In this document: in pieces, positions 15,208 through 23,048 of the stretch
Layout of the letters: each line of letters starts with the position of its first letter
Numbering within the stretch: the first letter of the stretch is position 1
Origin: Prevotella sp.
GTDB taxonomy: Bacteria; Bacteroidota; Bacteroidia; Bacteroidales; Bacteroidaceae
Assembly (NCBI GenBank): GCA_017458125.1
Contig: JAFTGB010000071.1
Span: 1 to 39,817, forward strand
Length of the DNA stretch: 39,817 bases
Reading direction: 5' to 3'
Translations under genes and position numbers: made by a program
The notes under the pieces: generated by a model
What the model was told of the DNA's origin: nothing
Databases searched by the model: none
What the model saw: only the letters and a program-made list of their open reading frames with translations

Positions 15208-15564
15208 TTACCACTGGAAGTCGCGGATATGTTCGATGAGGGGTTCGCTGTCGGGACAGCCTGTCACTGTGACGACATCCAGCCGTATCTCCTGCCTGAT
15301 GCCACGGCTCTTGACGTAGTGGTTGGCGGCCGTGCGCAGGCTGTTCAGCTTGTGCCAGTCCACGGCCTGCTCAGGGTCAGCGAAGAGACGGTTGCGGCGT
15401 GCCTTCACTTCGACGAAGACTACTGCATCCTCGTCCAAGGCAATGATGTCGATGTCGCGATGGCCTGACCGCCAGTCGCGCTCCACTATGGTGTAGCCTT
15501 TGCGTTGCAGATAGGCTGCTGCCATGTCCTCGCCCCATCGTCCTAACTCGTTGTGTGTAGCCAT
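15208..15564 (-). CDS. yraN: YraN family (UPF0102) putative endonuclease
   Basis: A 118-residue protein of the UPF0102 family, with a PD-(D/E)xK nuclease fold related to Holliday-junction resolvases. Visible hallmarks are the N-terminal GRWGEDMAAAYLQRKGY and the catalytic run HRDIDIIALDEDAVVFVEVKARR, containing the acidic residues and the E-V-K. It is near universal in bacteria and its physiological role is poorly defined. It follows the SSS symporter gene by nine bases, so the two are likely co-transcribed although functionally unrelated. Confidence 0.93.
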   Translation of the reverse strand: MATHNELGRWGEDMAAAYLQRKGYTIVERDWRSGHRDIDIIALDEDAVVFVEVKARRNRLFADPEQAVDWHKLNSLRTAANHYVKSRGIRQEIRLDVVTVTGCPDSEPLIEHIRDFQW

Positions 15565-15573
15565 GGCCGTCGC

Positions 15574-17157
15574 TTAGTTGAAGTAGACATAGAGGCTGAC
15601 CATGACAACAGCCAGCACTATCCATAGGGTCACGGCCAGGCGCGAGACGTTCTCGTGAATGGGGGCTGGGATGGTGTACTCCGTCTTGTCACTGTCAGTC
15701 AGCGAGATGACGACCATCGAGACAACAAGGATGACAAACAGGTAGAACGACAGCATCATGAAGTGGGGCAGGGCGATGCCGGTCGCGGCAAGCCACGACG
15801 TAAGCCACAGGGGCGGCCAGAGGTAGAGGATGCCGACGGTGAGGCAGAACACCGTACCGACGGTGAGGCAGAAGTTGGCGGCACGGCGTGTGCAGCGGCG
15901 CCAGAAGATGCCTAACAGGAAGACGGAGGCCATGGGCGGTGCAATAAATCCTAACACCGACTGGAAGACGTTGAAAAGGTTCAGCCCCTGAATGGCGTCG
16001 ATGGCTACGGTCATCACAATGGCCAGTACGGCACCAATGACCACGACGATGCGCCCTACGAGGTTAATCTCCCACTGGGGTGCACCAGGCTTGAAGTTCT
16101 TGACATATACATCCATGGTGAACACCGTCGATAGTGCGTTGAGTGCCGAGCCGATGGTACTGACCAGGCAGGCTGTCAGCACGGCGAACACTAAGCCCAC
16201 CATGCCTACGGGGAACAGGTTCTCGACCATCGTCAGGTAGGCCTCGTCGGGGTTTTTCAGTGTGTCGCCGAACAGGGCAAAGCAGATGATGCCGGGCAGG
16301 ATGTAGAGTGCCACGTCCAGAATCTTCAGCCAACCGGTGAAGTTGGTGCCAAGTTGTCCCTCGCGTAAGTCCTTGGCGGCAAGCACAGGCTGCACCATGC
16401 TCTGGTCGGTGCACCAGAACCAGACACCCATGACGGGGTAGCCCAGCAGGATGGGCAGCCACGGAAAGGCCTCGTCAGAGTTGGGTTTGAACATCACCCA
16501 GTAGTCGGCAGGCACCTTGGCCACCAGTGCCGACACGCCACCCACGCGGTCGAGACCCACGACGACGAGGACGAGCGACACGACGATGAGCAGCACCATC
16601 TGGTAGACGTTGGTATAGGCTACGGCCTTCAGTCCGCCCATCATGGTGAAGAAGGCCGAGATGATGACCAGCACGAGAGCCGACGTCCACATGGGAATGT
16701 CGAAGACCTGACGGATGAGCACGCCGCCGGCGAACAGCGTCAGCGCTAACCAGGAGATGATGACGGTGACGATGGTGTACCACGCCAGTATGTTGCGCGT
16801 GCTCTGTCCGAAGCGCAACCCCATGAACTCGGGCAGCGTCGAGATGTTGGCACCTAAGTAGCGGGGGGCGAAGACAAAGGCCAGCAGGGCGATGAAGACA
16901 AAGGCGTACCAGGCGTAGTTGCCGGAGACGATGCCCGTGGTAAATCCCGCTGAGGCTGAGGCAATGAGCATGGAGGGGCCGACGTTGGTGCCCCACATGG
17001 AGAAGCCGATGTGGTGCCAGCGCAGCGAGTGCTCGGCAAGGAACAGCGACCCTTCTTTCTTACGTTTCGTACTGGCCCATACCCCAATGGCGAGGAGTAC
17101 GGCGAAATAGAGTCCTAAGATAGCCCAGTCGAGGCCTTGCATGTAGTGACTTTCCAT
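15574..17157 (-). CDS. Sodium:solute symporter (SSS family), probable sugar transporter
   Basis: An inner-membrane, sodium-coupled transporter of 527 residues with about 13-14 predicted helices. Family signatures include the N-terminal LGLYFAVLLAIGVWAS, the WGTNVGPSMLIASASAGF region lining the substrate site, AWYTIVTVIISWLALTLFAGG, and MMGGLKAVAYTNVYQMVLL. The most similar SSS proteins I recall transport sugars such as galactose or xylose. Lying between GH31 and GH127, it plausibly imports a released monosaccharide. The start at MESHYMQGLDW is immediately preceded by TAAATCG-type heptads. A long hairpin separates it from GH31, so it may have its own transcript. Confidence 0.9.
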   Translation of the reverse strand: MESHYMQGLDWAILGLYFAVLLAIGVWASTKRKKEGSLFLAEHSLRWHHIGFSMWGTNVGPSMLIASASAGFTTGIVSGNYAWYAFVFIALLAFVFAPRYLGANISTLPEFMGLRFGQSTRNILAWYTIVTVIISWLALTLFAGGVLIRQVFDIPMWTSALVLVIISAFFTMMGGLKAVAYTNVYQMVLLIVVSLVLVVVGLDRVGGVSALVAKVPADYWVMFKPNSDEAFPWLPILLGYPVMGVWFWCTDQSMVQPVLAAKDLREGQLGTNFTGWLKILDVALYILPGIICFALFGDTLKNPDEAYLTMVENLFPVGMVGLVFAVLTACLVSTIGSALNALSTVFTMDVYVKNFKPGAPQWEINLVGRIVVVIGAVLAIVMTVAIDAIQGLNLFNVFQSVLGFIAPPMASVFLLGIFWRRCTRRAANFCLTVGTVFCLTVGILYLWPPLWLTSWLAATGIALPHFMMLSFYLFVILVVSMVVISLTDSDKTEYTIPAPIHENVSRLAVTLWIVLAVVMVSLYVYFN

Positions 17158-17167
17158 ATTACTTATT

Positions 17168-17204
17168 TTCGATTTACGATTTACGTTTTCGATTTACGTT
17201 TTCG
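17168..17204 (-). repeat. TAAATCG heptads just upstream of the SSS start codon
   Basis: In the sense direction the sequence reads CGAAAACGTAAATCGAAAAC, then GTAAATCG twice and AAAATAAG, ten bases before the ATG. It is the same heptad family that fills the BlaI-BlaR1 gap, again next to a start codon. Confidence 0.82.
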
Positions 17205-17251
17205 TTCATAGTTAAGTAACCGTTAAAAAATAAATTGGTATGATTTAGACT

Positions 17252-17336
17252 GAACACGAAGACACAAAGACACAAAGTTTGGTTTTCTTGACACTGCGAC
17301 CAGCTCAATTCTTTGTGTCTTTGTGTCTTTGTGTTC
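17252..17336. repeat. 85-base hairpin element with 26-bp arms of ACACAAAG repeats
   Basis: The arm at 17252-17277 (GAACACGAAG, then GACACAAAGACACAAAG-type sequence) pairs with 17311-17336 with a single mismatch, around a 33-base loop. The arms are internally periodic, about 8 bases. It sits between the GH31 stop and the SSS start, so it could stop or attenuate GH31 transcripts. Confidence 0.82.
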
Positions 17337-17373
17337 CATAAATAATTTCGTCCCAAGTTATTTTTTATCATTA

Positions 17374-19758
17374 CTAAAAGGTGATGCCTTTATATTCCTT
17401 GGTAATCTCGATGGTGACGGCACGGCTCAGGTCCATGTCGTCGGTAGAGTCTACATCGTCAGGATAAAGGGCAATGTGGGCACCGGGGCGCACGAATACC
17501 GGCATGTGGTCGAGCGGCACCTCTACATCATAGTACCAGCGGCCGCCCTGCAGACGCTCGCCCGTGAAGAAGTTGACCCACTCGGCCCCCTCGGGCAGAT
17601 AGATGTCGCGACGGCCCTCGCTGTTCATCACAGGACAGACCAGAAACTCGGAGCCGAAGTAGTATTCGTCGTCGATGTGCCACACCTGGCGGTCGTACGG
17701 GTGGTGCATCAGGAGGGCACGCACCATGGGGTAGCCGGTACGGCAGGAGCGTTCGGCCTGCTCGACGATGTAGGGCAGCAGTTTGTAGCGCAGCTTCCAC
17801 CAGCGCTTCACGATGGGAGCAATGTCGGGGTAGTGCCACGGCTCGCGCTTGCTGGTGCCGTGGTAGCGGATATGCGAGGAGAAGACGCCGAACTGCGTCC
17901 AGCGCACGTAGACGTCGTCGGCCACGGGACTGTTCATGAAGTCGGGAGTGGAGTGGAAGCCTGGCACGTCATGGCTCCAGAAGGCGAAACCGCTCAGACC
18001 GAAATGCAGCCCGCCTTTCAGCGAACCGGCCATGCCTGCCCACGACGACTCGGAGTCGCCGCCCCAGTGCAATGGATAGCGCTGACAGCCGGCCCAGGCC
18101 GCGCGTGCCCATACGATGCCGTCGCCCGTCACTGCCTTGGTGACTTCGTAGGCGGCGCGCTGGTAGAGCAGGGCGTAGAGGTTGTTCAGCCGCTCGGGTG
18201 TCATGCCATGGTACTGGTGGTCCATGTGGATGTTCTCGCCGAAATCGGTCTTGATGCATTTGACACCCATCTCCAACAGCGGACGCAGCAGTTGGTTCTT
18301 GTACCATTCAGTGGCTTTGGGGTAGGTGAAGTCGATGGTACCGGCATAGTCGAGGGCCGAGAAGTTCGAGGAAGCCCCTGAAGCCCCACTGTTGTCCCCC
18401 GAGGGGGACATATTATTCACAGCTTCATCAGGTTCTAAGCCTCCCCTCGGGGAGGTTTGGAGGGGGCTTGCTTGACTGATATACCTGTTGGCTTTTGCCT
18501 CTTCCAATTGTTCTGCCCCTTGAGCCACATAGGGCAACTGCCACAGGGAAACCTTGAAACCGTTGTCTTTAAGATGCTGGACGAAAGCCTTGGGGTCAGG
18601 AAAGCGCTCGGGGTTGAACTTCCACTCACAAAGCCAGTCGGTGCGGAACCAGCCCGTGTCAAGGTGGATGACGTCGCAGGGGTAATGTTCGCGGCGAAGA
18701 CGGTCGCAAATCTCGTTCACCTCGTCAGCAGAGAAGTAGGTCATGCGGCTCATCCAGATGCCGAACGACCACAGCGGCGGCATCTGCGGGAAACCTGTCA
18801 GCATGCGATAGCCGCGCAGAATCTGCTCGGGAGTCTTGCCTCCGATGAGAAAGACGTCTAACGTGGCATGGTCGTTGAGGAACTGTACTGAGCGTGTGGA
18901 GTGGTCGGCGAGCGACAGTTTGCAGTAGTCGCTGGTATGGAAGAAAGCACCATACATGCGGCTCGACAGGTAGAACGGGATGTTCTTGTAGCAGCGGCGG
19001 TTATTGACGCCCTGGCCGTCCTGGTTCTTCAGTTGGAAGGTCTGGCCGCTGAGGTCCATCTTGCGGAAGCGCTCGCCCGTGCCTACGAAGCACTCGTCAG
19101 ACTCGCACTTGAAGCTGATGGTGGCGCGTTCGGTCTTGGTGGCCGGGGCATTGCCTCGGCTTACCGAACAGAAGCCCAAGGGTAGCGCATCGTAGCGGGG
19201 CGGCGAGAAATGGTCGTCGCTCAAGGCTATGCCCTTCGTCTCGTCGCCATCGGGATAGAAGGTGATGAAGGGCGCAGGCTGCGGTGCAGGCAGCAGGTCG
19301 CTCCAGTGGTCCAGTTTGGGTTCGCTGAGGTCGATAGCCCCCACCAAACCTCCCCGAGGGGAGGCTTTACTGATTACTACGATTCCGCCATTGTCCTTTA
19401 TAGAAAGAGGTATGCGCTTTACCTCTGGCGCAAACAGCAGCATGTCGTCCTGCTCGGTCATCTCGTCACCGCTCATGGTGGTGAACAGGCGCAGGATGTT
19501 GGGCTCGTAGGCGCGGATAATGAGGTCGTAGCTCTGCTGTGCTGCTGTGGTGTCAGGCGCCATGTCCTCCTGATGCAGTTGCTTTTGATAGGGAATGGTG
19601 ACTATGATGTCGCCGTCATGCTCCTGTATGTTGGTAGGTGCGTATGCCTTCCAGAGAGCTTCATCCTTCTGTAGTGAAGGGTCGTTCGTAACGCCACACC
19701 CTGACTTGAAGTCAGAGAAGTCCATGAAGTCAAATAGGTGGTAGTTGGTTAGTTTCAT
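17374..19758 (-). CDS. GH31 alpha-xylosidase-like glycosidase with several repeat insertions
   Basis: A retaining alpha-glycosidase, most like YicI-type alpha-xylosidases that remove xylose from xyloglucan fragments. The nucleophile Asp is in CIKTDFGENI and the acid/base Asp in HWGGDSESSW; the W-x-F-x-W region of the family appears as QMPPLWSFGIWMSRMTYF. No signal peptide is visible, so the enzyme may be cytosolic, as for YicI. Its 794 residues exceed the family norm because repeat DNA is read through. SDFKSGCGVTNDPSL near residues 14-28 is a CTGAC-palindrome unit. KASPRGGLVGA near 130-140 and QASPLQTSPRGGLEP near 427-455 are CTCCCC palindromes. It overlaps the beta-helix 2 stop by four bases and shares that gene's promoter. 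Confidence 0.88.
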   Translation of the reverse strand: MKLTNYHLFDFMDFSDFKSGCGVTNDPSLQKDEALWKAYAPTNIQEHDGDIIVTIPYQKQLHQEDMAPDTTAAQQSYDLIIRAYEPNILRLFTTMSGDEMTEQDDMLLFAPEVKRIPLSIKDNGGIVVISKASPRGGLVGAIDLSEPKLDHWSDLLPAPQPAPFITFYPDGDETKGIALSDDHFSPPRYDALPLGFCSVSRGNAPATKTERATISFKCESDECFVGTGERFRKMDLSGQTFQLKNQDGQGVNNRRCYKNIPFYLSSRMYGAFFHTSDYCKLSLADHSTRSVQFLNDHATLDVFLIGGKTPEQILRGYRMLTGFPQMPPLWSFGIWMSRMTYFSADEVNEICDRLRREHYPCDVIHLDTGWFRTDWLCEWKFNPERFPDPKAFVQHLKDNGFKVSLWQLPYVAQGAEQLEEAKANRYISQASPLQTSPRGGLEPDEAVNNMSPSGDNSGASGASSNFSALDYAGTIDFTYPKATEWYKNQLLRPLLEMGVKCIKTDFGENIHMDHQYHGMTPERLNNLYALLYQRAAYEVTKAVTGDGIVWARAAWAGCQRYPLHWGGDSESSWAGMAGSLKGGLHFGLSGFAFWSHDVPGFHSTPDFMNSPVADDVYVRWTQFGVFSSHIRYHGTSKREPWHYPDIAPIVKRWWKLRYKLLPYIVEQAERSCRTGYPMVRALLMHHPYDRQVWHIDDEYYFGSEFLVCPVMNSEGRRDIYLPEGAEWVNFFTGERLQGGRWYYDVEVPLDHMPVFVRPGAHIALYPDDVDSTDDMDLSRAVTIEITKEYKGITF
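18397..18475. repeat. CCTCCCC..GGGGAGG palindromes read through inside GH31
   Basis: On the plus strand TCCCCCGAGGGGGA is followed, after 26 bases, by CCTCCCCTCGGGGAGG and TTTGGAGGGGGCT. In the sense frame the second reads S-P-L-Q-T-S-P-R-G-G-L. This Gly/Ser/Pro/Asn-rich stretch has no counterpart in ordinary GH31 enzymes and falls between two conserved segments of the barrel. Confidence 0.85.
19338..19375. repeat. Second CTCCCC palindrome in GH31, opposite orientation
   Basis: CCCCCACCAAACCTCCCCGA followed by GGGGAGGCTTT is the reverse orientation of the element at 18440-18472. Because the core is palindromic, the sense frame again reads S-P-R-G-G-L. It lies in the N-terminal beta-sandwich. 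Confidence 0.83.
19683..19724 (-). repeat. CTGAC palindrome + GTGTGGCGTT unit at the GH31 N-terminus
   Basis: The sense strand reads TTCTCTGACTTCAAGTCAGG followed by GTGTGGCGTTACG. It aligns with the GH78 unit TTCTCTGACCGTTGGTCAGA-GTGTGGCGTTGC, but the stem differs on both sides (CTGACC/GGTCAG against CTGACTT/AAGTCAG). Pairing is kept. Confidence 0.78.
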
Positions 19759-21296
19759 TGTTTGAATATAAGGTTGGGACCGGGATGGTTGTCGCCTATC
19801 TCGTCGCGACGAATAAGTCGGCCTTCCGTGGTGTTATTCTCGATGGTAAATCCGTCGGTATGCGCATCCAGATAGATGCAGAAACCGCGGTTGTTGGTGG
19901 CGTAGGGGGCAGGGTAGGGCTGACTGATGTCGTTGCCCGTGATGACGGAACCGGGCTGGTTCGAGAGCGTATAGATGCCACCGGCATCGTAGAGCTGACG
20001 GGCATAGCCTTTGACACTGTTGCCGATGATGCGGTTGTTCTTCATGCCCGTGTCGAGCGGTGTCCATCCCCAACCGACGCAGATGCCCGAATAGTTGACG
20101 CGGTTCACGTAGTTGTTGCTGATGGTGCAGTCGCGTACATAGCCCAAGCCAATGGCTACGGCTCCCCAGTCCTCAGTGGCGGCATCGACGATGACGTTCC
20201 TCTCGATGGTCAGCCGCTGGCAGCGACTGGCCAGGTCGGTGTAGGGACGGTGAACCTCGCGAGGGCTTTCGGCAAAGGAGCCGCCCATGATGGCCGTGCC
20301 GCCAATGTTGCCAAAGGTGCAGCCCTGCACACGGCAGTCGCTGATGTTGTCGACAAAGTCGAGGGCCGTGGCGGCCAGACCTTCAAACACTACCCTGTCG
20401 AAGGTTACATGGTGGGCGTTGCGAACAGTGACGGCACTGACGGGGCGTTCCACCCATGCCTGGTTCTCCAGTCCGCTGTCCCACGGCAGTCCGGGCTTCT
20501 CTTTTAGTTTATAAGCATCCACGAGCGGGAATCCGCCTTGCAGCGTGACGTGTCCTTTGTGCAGGGGACGGTTCCAACAGGTGCGTGCGAAGGTGATGTT
20601 GTCGAACGTTACATAGTTTGCACCGTCGATGATGGCCAGCTGTTCGATGCCGTCGCGCTGTTCGGTGGTGCGCAGCAGGAATGACGAGTTACCGCGCTCA
20701 CCCCCAATGACGGGCTGAGGCCAGGGGTGCTCGAACTCCAGGCGGCTCTCCGGCTCCATGAAGCTGACAACGGTCTTGGCGCCCTGCACCTTCATCTCCT
20801 TGACGCGCAGGATGGCGATGGCCCACCGTTGGTGGACTACCATTTCAAGAGGTGAGAGGTGAGAGGTAAGAGGTGAGAGGTGTGGTTTCAGCGAATCGAG
20901 TACGTTCTTCGGTGGGGTGGGAATGGTGATAGTGCGGTCGGTGGTGTTAAAGGCTATCAAGCGCTCCATACCCTCCGTAGGCCACACCTGCGTATGCTTT
21001 TGACGGGCGTCGCCGCAGATGTAGCTCTTGTGGTTCTCTCCAATGCCGCGGATGATGAGAGGCGACTCCTTGGTGCCGCTGTCCTCGGGGCGCAGGAACA
21101 GCGGTTCCTGCATGTAGTATCGTCCTGCTTCGATGGTGATGGTGATGCCGCCTTTGCAGCGTGCATCGTTGGTGCGTCGCCATTCGCGGGCCTGCCTTAA
21201 AGCGTTGTGGATGCTTTCTCCCTCGTGGACGACAATCTCGGCGGCATGTGCCAGCGTGACGGTGAAGAAGAGTAGTGCGGTGAATACATGTTTCAT
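19755..21296 (-). CDS. Secreted parallel beta-helix glycosidase, paralogue of the 3838-5613 protein
   Basis: A 513-residue exported protein with a signal peptide (MKHVFTALLFFTVTLAHA). It shares a run of motifs with beta-helix 1: AGRYYMQEPLFLRPEDSG, LEFEHPWPQPV, GHVTLQGGFPLVDAYKL, EDWGAVAIGLGYVRDCTI, YSGICVGWGWTPLDTGMKNN and YDAGGIYTLSNQPGSVITGN. It is therefore the same GH141-like type and probably acts on a related plant side chain. The C-terminus is about 25 residues shorter than in the paralogue. A CACCTCT heptad insert (HLSPLTSHLSPL, about residues 138-150) sits at the position where beta-helix 1 has its NSKSV repeats. It is the first gene of an operon with GH31 and carries the TGACA-N15-CGTC motif, divergent from the MtaA-like gene. 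Confidence 0.72.
   Translation of the reverse strand: MKHVFTALLFFTVTLAHAAEIVVHEGESIHNALRQAREWRRTNDARCKGGITITIEAGRYYMQEPLFLRPEDSGTKESPLIIRGIGENHKSYICGDARQKHTQVWPTEGMERLIAFNTTDRTITIPTPPKNVLDSLKPHLSPLTSHLSPLEMVVHQRWAIAILRVKEMKVQGAKTVVSFMEPESRLEFEHPWPQPVIGGERGNSSFLLRTTEQRDGIEQLAIIDGANYVTFDNITFARTCWNRPLHKGHVTLQGGFPLVDAYKLKEKPGLPWDSGLENQAWVERPVSAVTVRNAHHVTFDRVVFEGLAATALDFVDNISDCRVQGCTFGNIGGTAIMGGSFAESPREVHRPYTDLASRCQRLTIERNVIVDAATEDWGAVAIGLGYVRDCTISNNYVNRVNYSGICVGWGWTPLDTGMKNNRIIGNSVKGYARQLYDAGGIYTLSNQPGSVITGNDISQPYPAPYATNNRGFCIYLDAHTDGFTIENNTTEGRLIRRDEIGDNHPGPNLIFKQ
20848..20882 (-). repeat. Five in-frame CACCTCT heptads in beta-helix 2
   Basis: Five units of CACCTCT (one reads TACCTCT) are translated as H-L-S-P-L-T-S repeats. 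Three heptads make 21 bases, so all three frames are read in turn, and none contains a stop codon. Confidence 0.9.
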
Positions 21297-21306
21297 ATAC
21301 TATTAA

Positions 21307-21330
21307 GACGCTGACAGCAATGAAATGTCA
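21307..21330 (-). promoter_or_regulatory. ECF-type promoter candidate upstream of beta-helix 2 / GH31
   Basis: On the minus strand TGACA (21330-21326), 15 bases, then CGTCTTAAT (from 21310). The start codon follows ten bases after CGTC, the same distance as at beta-helix 1, again implying an almost leaderless mRNA. Confidence 0.6.
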
Positions 21331-21343
21331 TCAATGGACGTGG

Positions 21344-21367
21344 TGACAAAAAGCCCGACTTCCCGTC
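21344..21367 (+). promoter_or_regulatory. ECF-type promoter candidate upstream of the MtaA-like gene
   Basis: TGACA (21344-21348), 15 bases, then CGTCTTAGA (from 21364). It lies back to back with the beta-helix 2 site in the same 94-base intergenic region. The chosen start codon is 23 bases past CGTC, behind an A-rich leader. Confidence 0.6.
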
Positions 21368-21390
21368 TTAGAATAAACAAAAAGAAACCG

Positions 21391-22398
21391 ATGAAGATGA
21401 ATATGCGACAGTGGATGGCTGATGTCATCAGGCTGCGGGAGGTGACAGCACTGCCTGTGATGACGCATCCGGGCATAGAGCAGAACGGCCATACCGTGCG
21501 GCAGGCAGTCAGCGACGGCAGGGTGCACTATGAGGCTGTGATGACGCTGACACGGCGTTACCCGAGTGTTGCGGCAGCGACGATAATGGATCTCACCACC
21601 GAGGCTGAGGCTTTTGGTGCCGAAGTGGCCTTCAGCGATGATGCCGTTCCGGCTGTCAGCAGCAGGCTGTTGCCAGATGTGGAAAGCATTTACAGCCTGC
21701 AGGTGCCGTCGCTCAGGGCCGGCCGCATACCGCAATACCTGAAAGCCAACCTGCTGGCGGCCAAGGCCGTCACCGACCGTCCGCTGCTGGCGGGATGTAT
21801 TGGACCGTTCTCGCTGGCCGGCCGATTGTATGACATGTCGGACATCATGGTGCTGATTTACGAACATCCCGAGGCAGCCCACACGCTGTTGCAGAAGTGT
21901 ACCGACTTCATCGAGAAATACTGCCAGGCACTGAAGCTGACTGGTGCCAACGGTGTGATGATGGCGGAGCCTGCCGCAGGCCTGATGTCGAACGACGACT
22001 GCCTGACTTTCTCGTCGCAGTATGTCAAGCGAATCATAGATAGTGTGCAGGATGACACGTTTGCCGTTGTCTTGCATAACTGCGGTAATACGGGGCATTG
22101 CACCAAAGCCATGGTGGCCACGGGTGCTGCTGCCTACCATTTTGGCAACAAATGTCAGATGGAGGAGGTCATCAGGGATGTTCCGCCTACGGCTTTGGCC
22201 ATGGGAAACATCGACCCGGTGTCGGTGTTCAAGGACGGTACGCCAGACATGATGCGCCAGACCGTTCTCGACTTGTTGGAAAGAATGGCTACTTACCCTA
22301 ACTTTGTGCTGAGCAGTGGTTGCGACACTCCTCCGCAAACTCCTATGGCAAACATAGACGCTTTCTTCGAGGCTTTGGCAGACTACAACAAACAGTGA
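21391..22398 (+). CDS. MtaA/CmuA-type (uroporphyrinogen decarboxylase fold) methyltransferase
   Basis: A 335-residue protein of the UroD superfamily, in the branch that moves methyl groups to or from corrinoid proteins. The zinc motif of MtaA-like enzymes is visible: H229-x-C231 in VVLHNCGNTGHC and C311 in LSSGCDTPPQTPMANI, a normal 79-residue separation. Other signatures are GCIGPFSLAGRLYDMSDIM and NGVMMAEPAAGLMS. Such enzymes activate a thiol acceptor or accept a methyl group from methyl-cobalamin. An in-frame upstream ATG is rejected because it lies in the promoter region; MKMNMRQWMADVIRL fits the family. The stop overlaps the GTG of the B12-reactivation gene, and the pair faces the methyltransferase fusion gene. 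A TGACA-N15-CGTC motif lies upstream. Confidence 0.85.
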   Translation: MKMNMRQWMADVIRLREVTALPVMTHPGIEQNGHTVRQAVSDGRVHYEAVMTLTRRYPSVAAATIMDLTTEAEAFGAEVAFSDDAVPAVSSRLLPDVESIYSLQVPSLRAGRIPQYLKANLLAAKAVTDRPLLAGCIGPFSLAGRLYDMSDIMVLIYEHPEAAHTLLQKCTDFIEKYCQALKLTGANGVMMAEPAAGLMSNDDCLTFSSQYVKRIIDSVQDDTFAVVLHNCGNTGHCTKAMVATGAAAYHFGNKCQMEEVIRDVPPTALAMGNIDPVSVFKDGTPDMMRQTVLDLLERMATYPNFVLSSGCDTPPQTPMANIDAFFEALADYNKQ

Positions 22399-23048
22399 CG
22401 GAGAAGACGCTGACATACGAAGACTTGCAGATATCGCTTGCCGACGTCTATGAGCAGATGGGCTATCGCGATGCCGAACCTGATAAGGCGACGCAGCGTG
22501 AGACGCTGGGTGTCATCGGTGAGGTGCAGGGGTGGCTTCGTCCGCGTTTCTGCTATCAGGTGGTCAGACTGCAGCCTGATTTCGACATGGGACGCATCAT
22601 CCTGCGACAGTTGCATGGTGCGGATGCCTATGTGCTCTTCATCTGTACCAGTGGTATGGAGTTTGAAGCTTATCAGCAGCGACTGAAAGACGCTGGCGAT
22701 ATGGTGCGTATCTTCATTGCCGACGCTTTGGGCTCCGTGATAGCAGAGAAGACTGCCGACCGCATGGAGGAACATTTGCAGGAGAGTATCGACAAACTGG
22801 GCTGGCAGCATACCAACCGCTTCTCGCCAGGCTACTGCGGGTGGCATGTGTCGCAGCAACAGTTGCTTTTTCCTCTATTCAACGGTAATACATGCGGTGT
22901 ACGCTTGACAGATTCTTCACTCATGGTACCCATCAAGAGTGTTAGCGGCATTATCGGTGTAGGCGAAAAAGTCCGCAGGCTCGACTATACCTGCGGACTC
23001 TGCGATTTTCAACAATGCTACAAGCGGAAGCTAAAGCCTGCCAAGTAG
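22395..23048 (+). CDS. Stand-alone methionine synthase activation-domain protein (cobalamin reactivation)
   Basis: A 217-residue protein matching the C-terminal AdoMet-binding activation domain of MetH, encoded separately. The AdoMet site RFSPGYCGWHVSQQQLLFPLF, the SSLMVPIKSVSGIIGVGEKV segment and the C-terminal TCGLCDFQQCYKR are all present. Its expected job is reductive methylation of inactive cob(II)alamin on a partner corrinoid protein. The start is taken as GTG, in frame and overlapping the upstream TGA as GTGA; the upstream ATG lies inside the MtaA-like gene and adds unrelated residues. The 3' end overlaps the convergent methyltransferase fusion by 18 bases. The likely partner is that fusion, which has a corrinoid domain but lacks an activation domain. 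Confidence 0.88.
   Translation: MTEKTLTYEDLQISLADVYEQMGYRDAEPDKATQRETLGVIGEVQGWLRPRFCYQVVRLQPDFDMGRIILRQLHGADAYVLFICTSGMEFEAYQQRLKDAGDMVRIFIADALGSVIAEKTADRMEEHLQESIDKLGWQHTNRFSPGYCGWHVSQQQLLFPLFNGNTCGVRLTDSSLMVPIKSVSGIIGVGEKVRRLDYTCGLCDFQQCYKRKLKPAK

Noticed and set aside
21331-22416. Antisense ORF opposite the MtaA-like gene (361 codons)
   Set aside because: It spans both promoter motifs and mirrors a clear coding gene.
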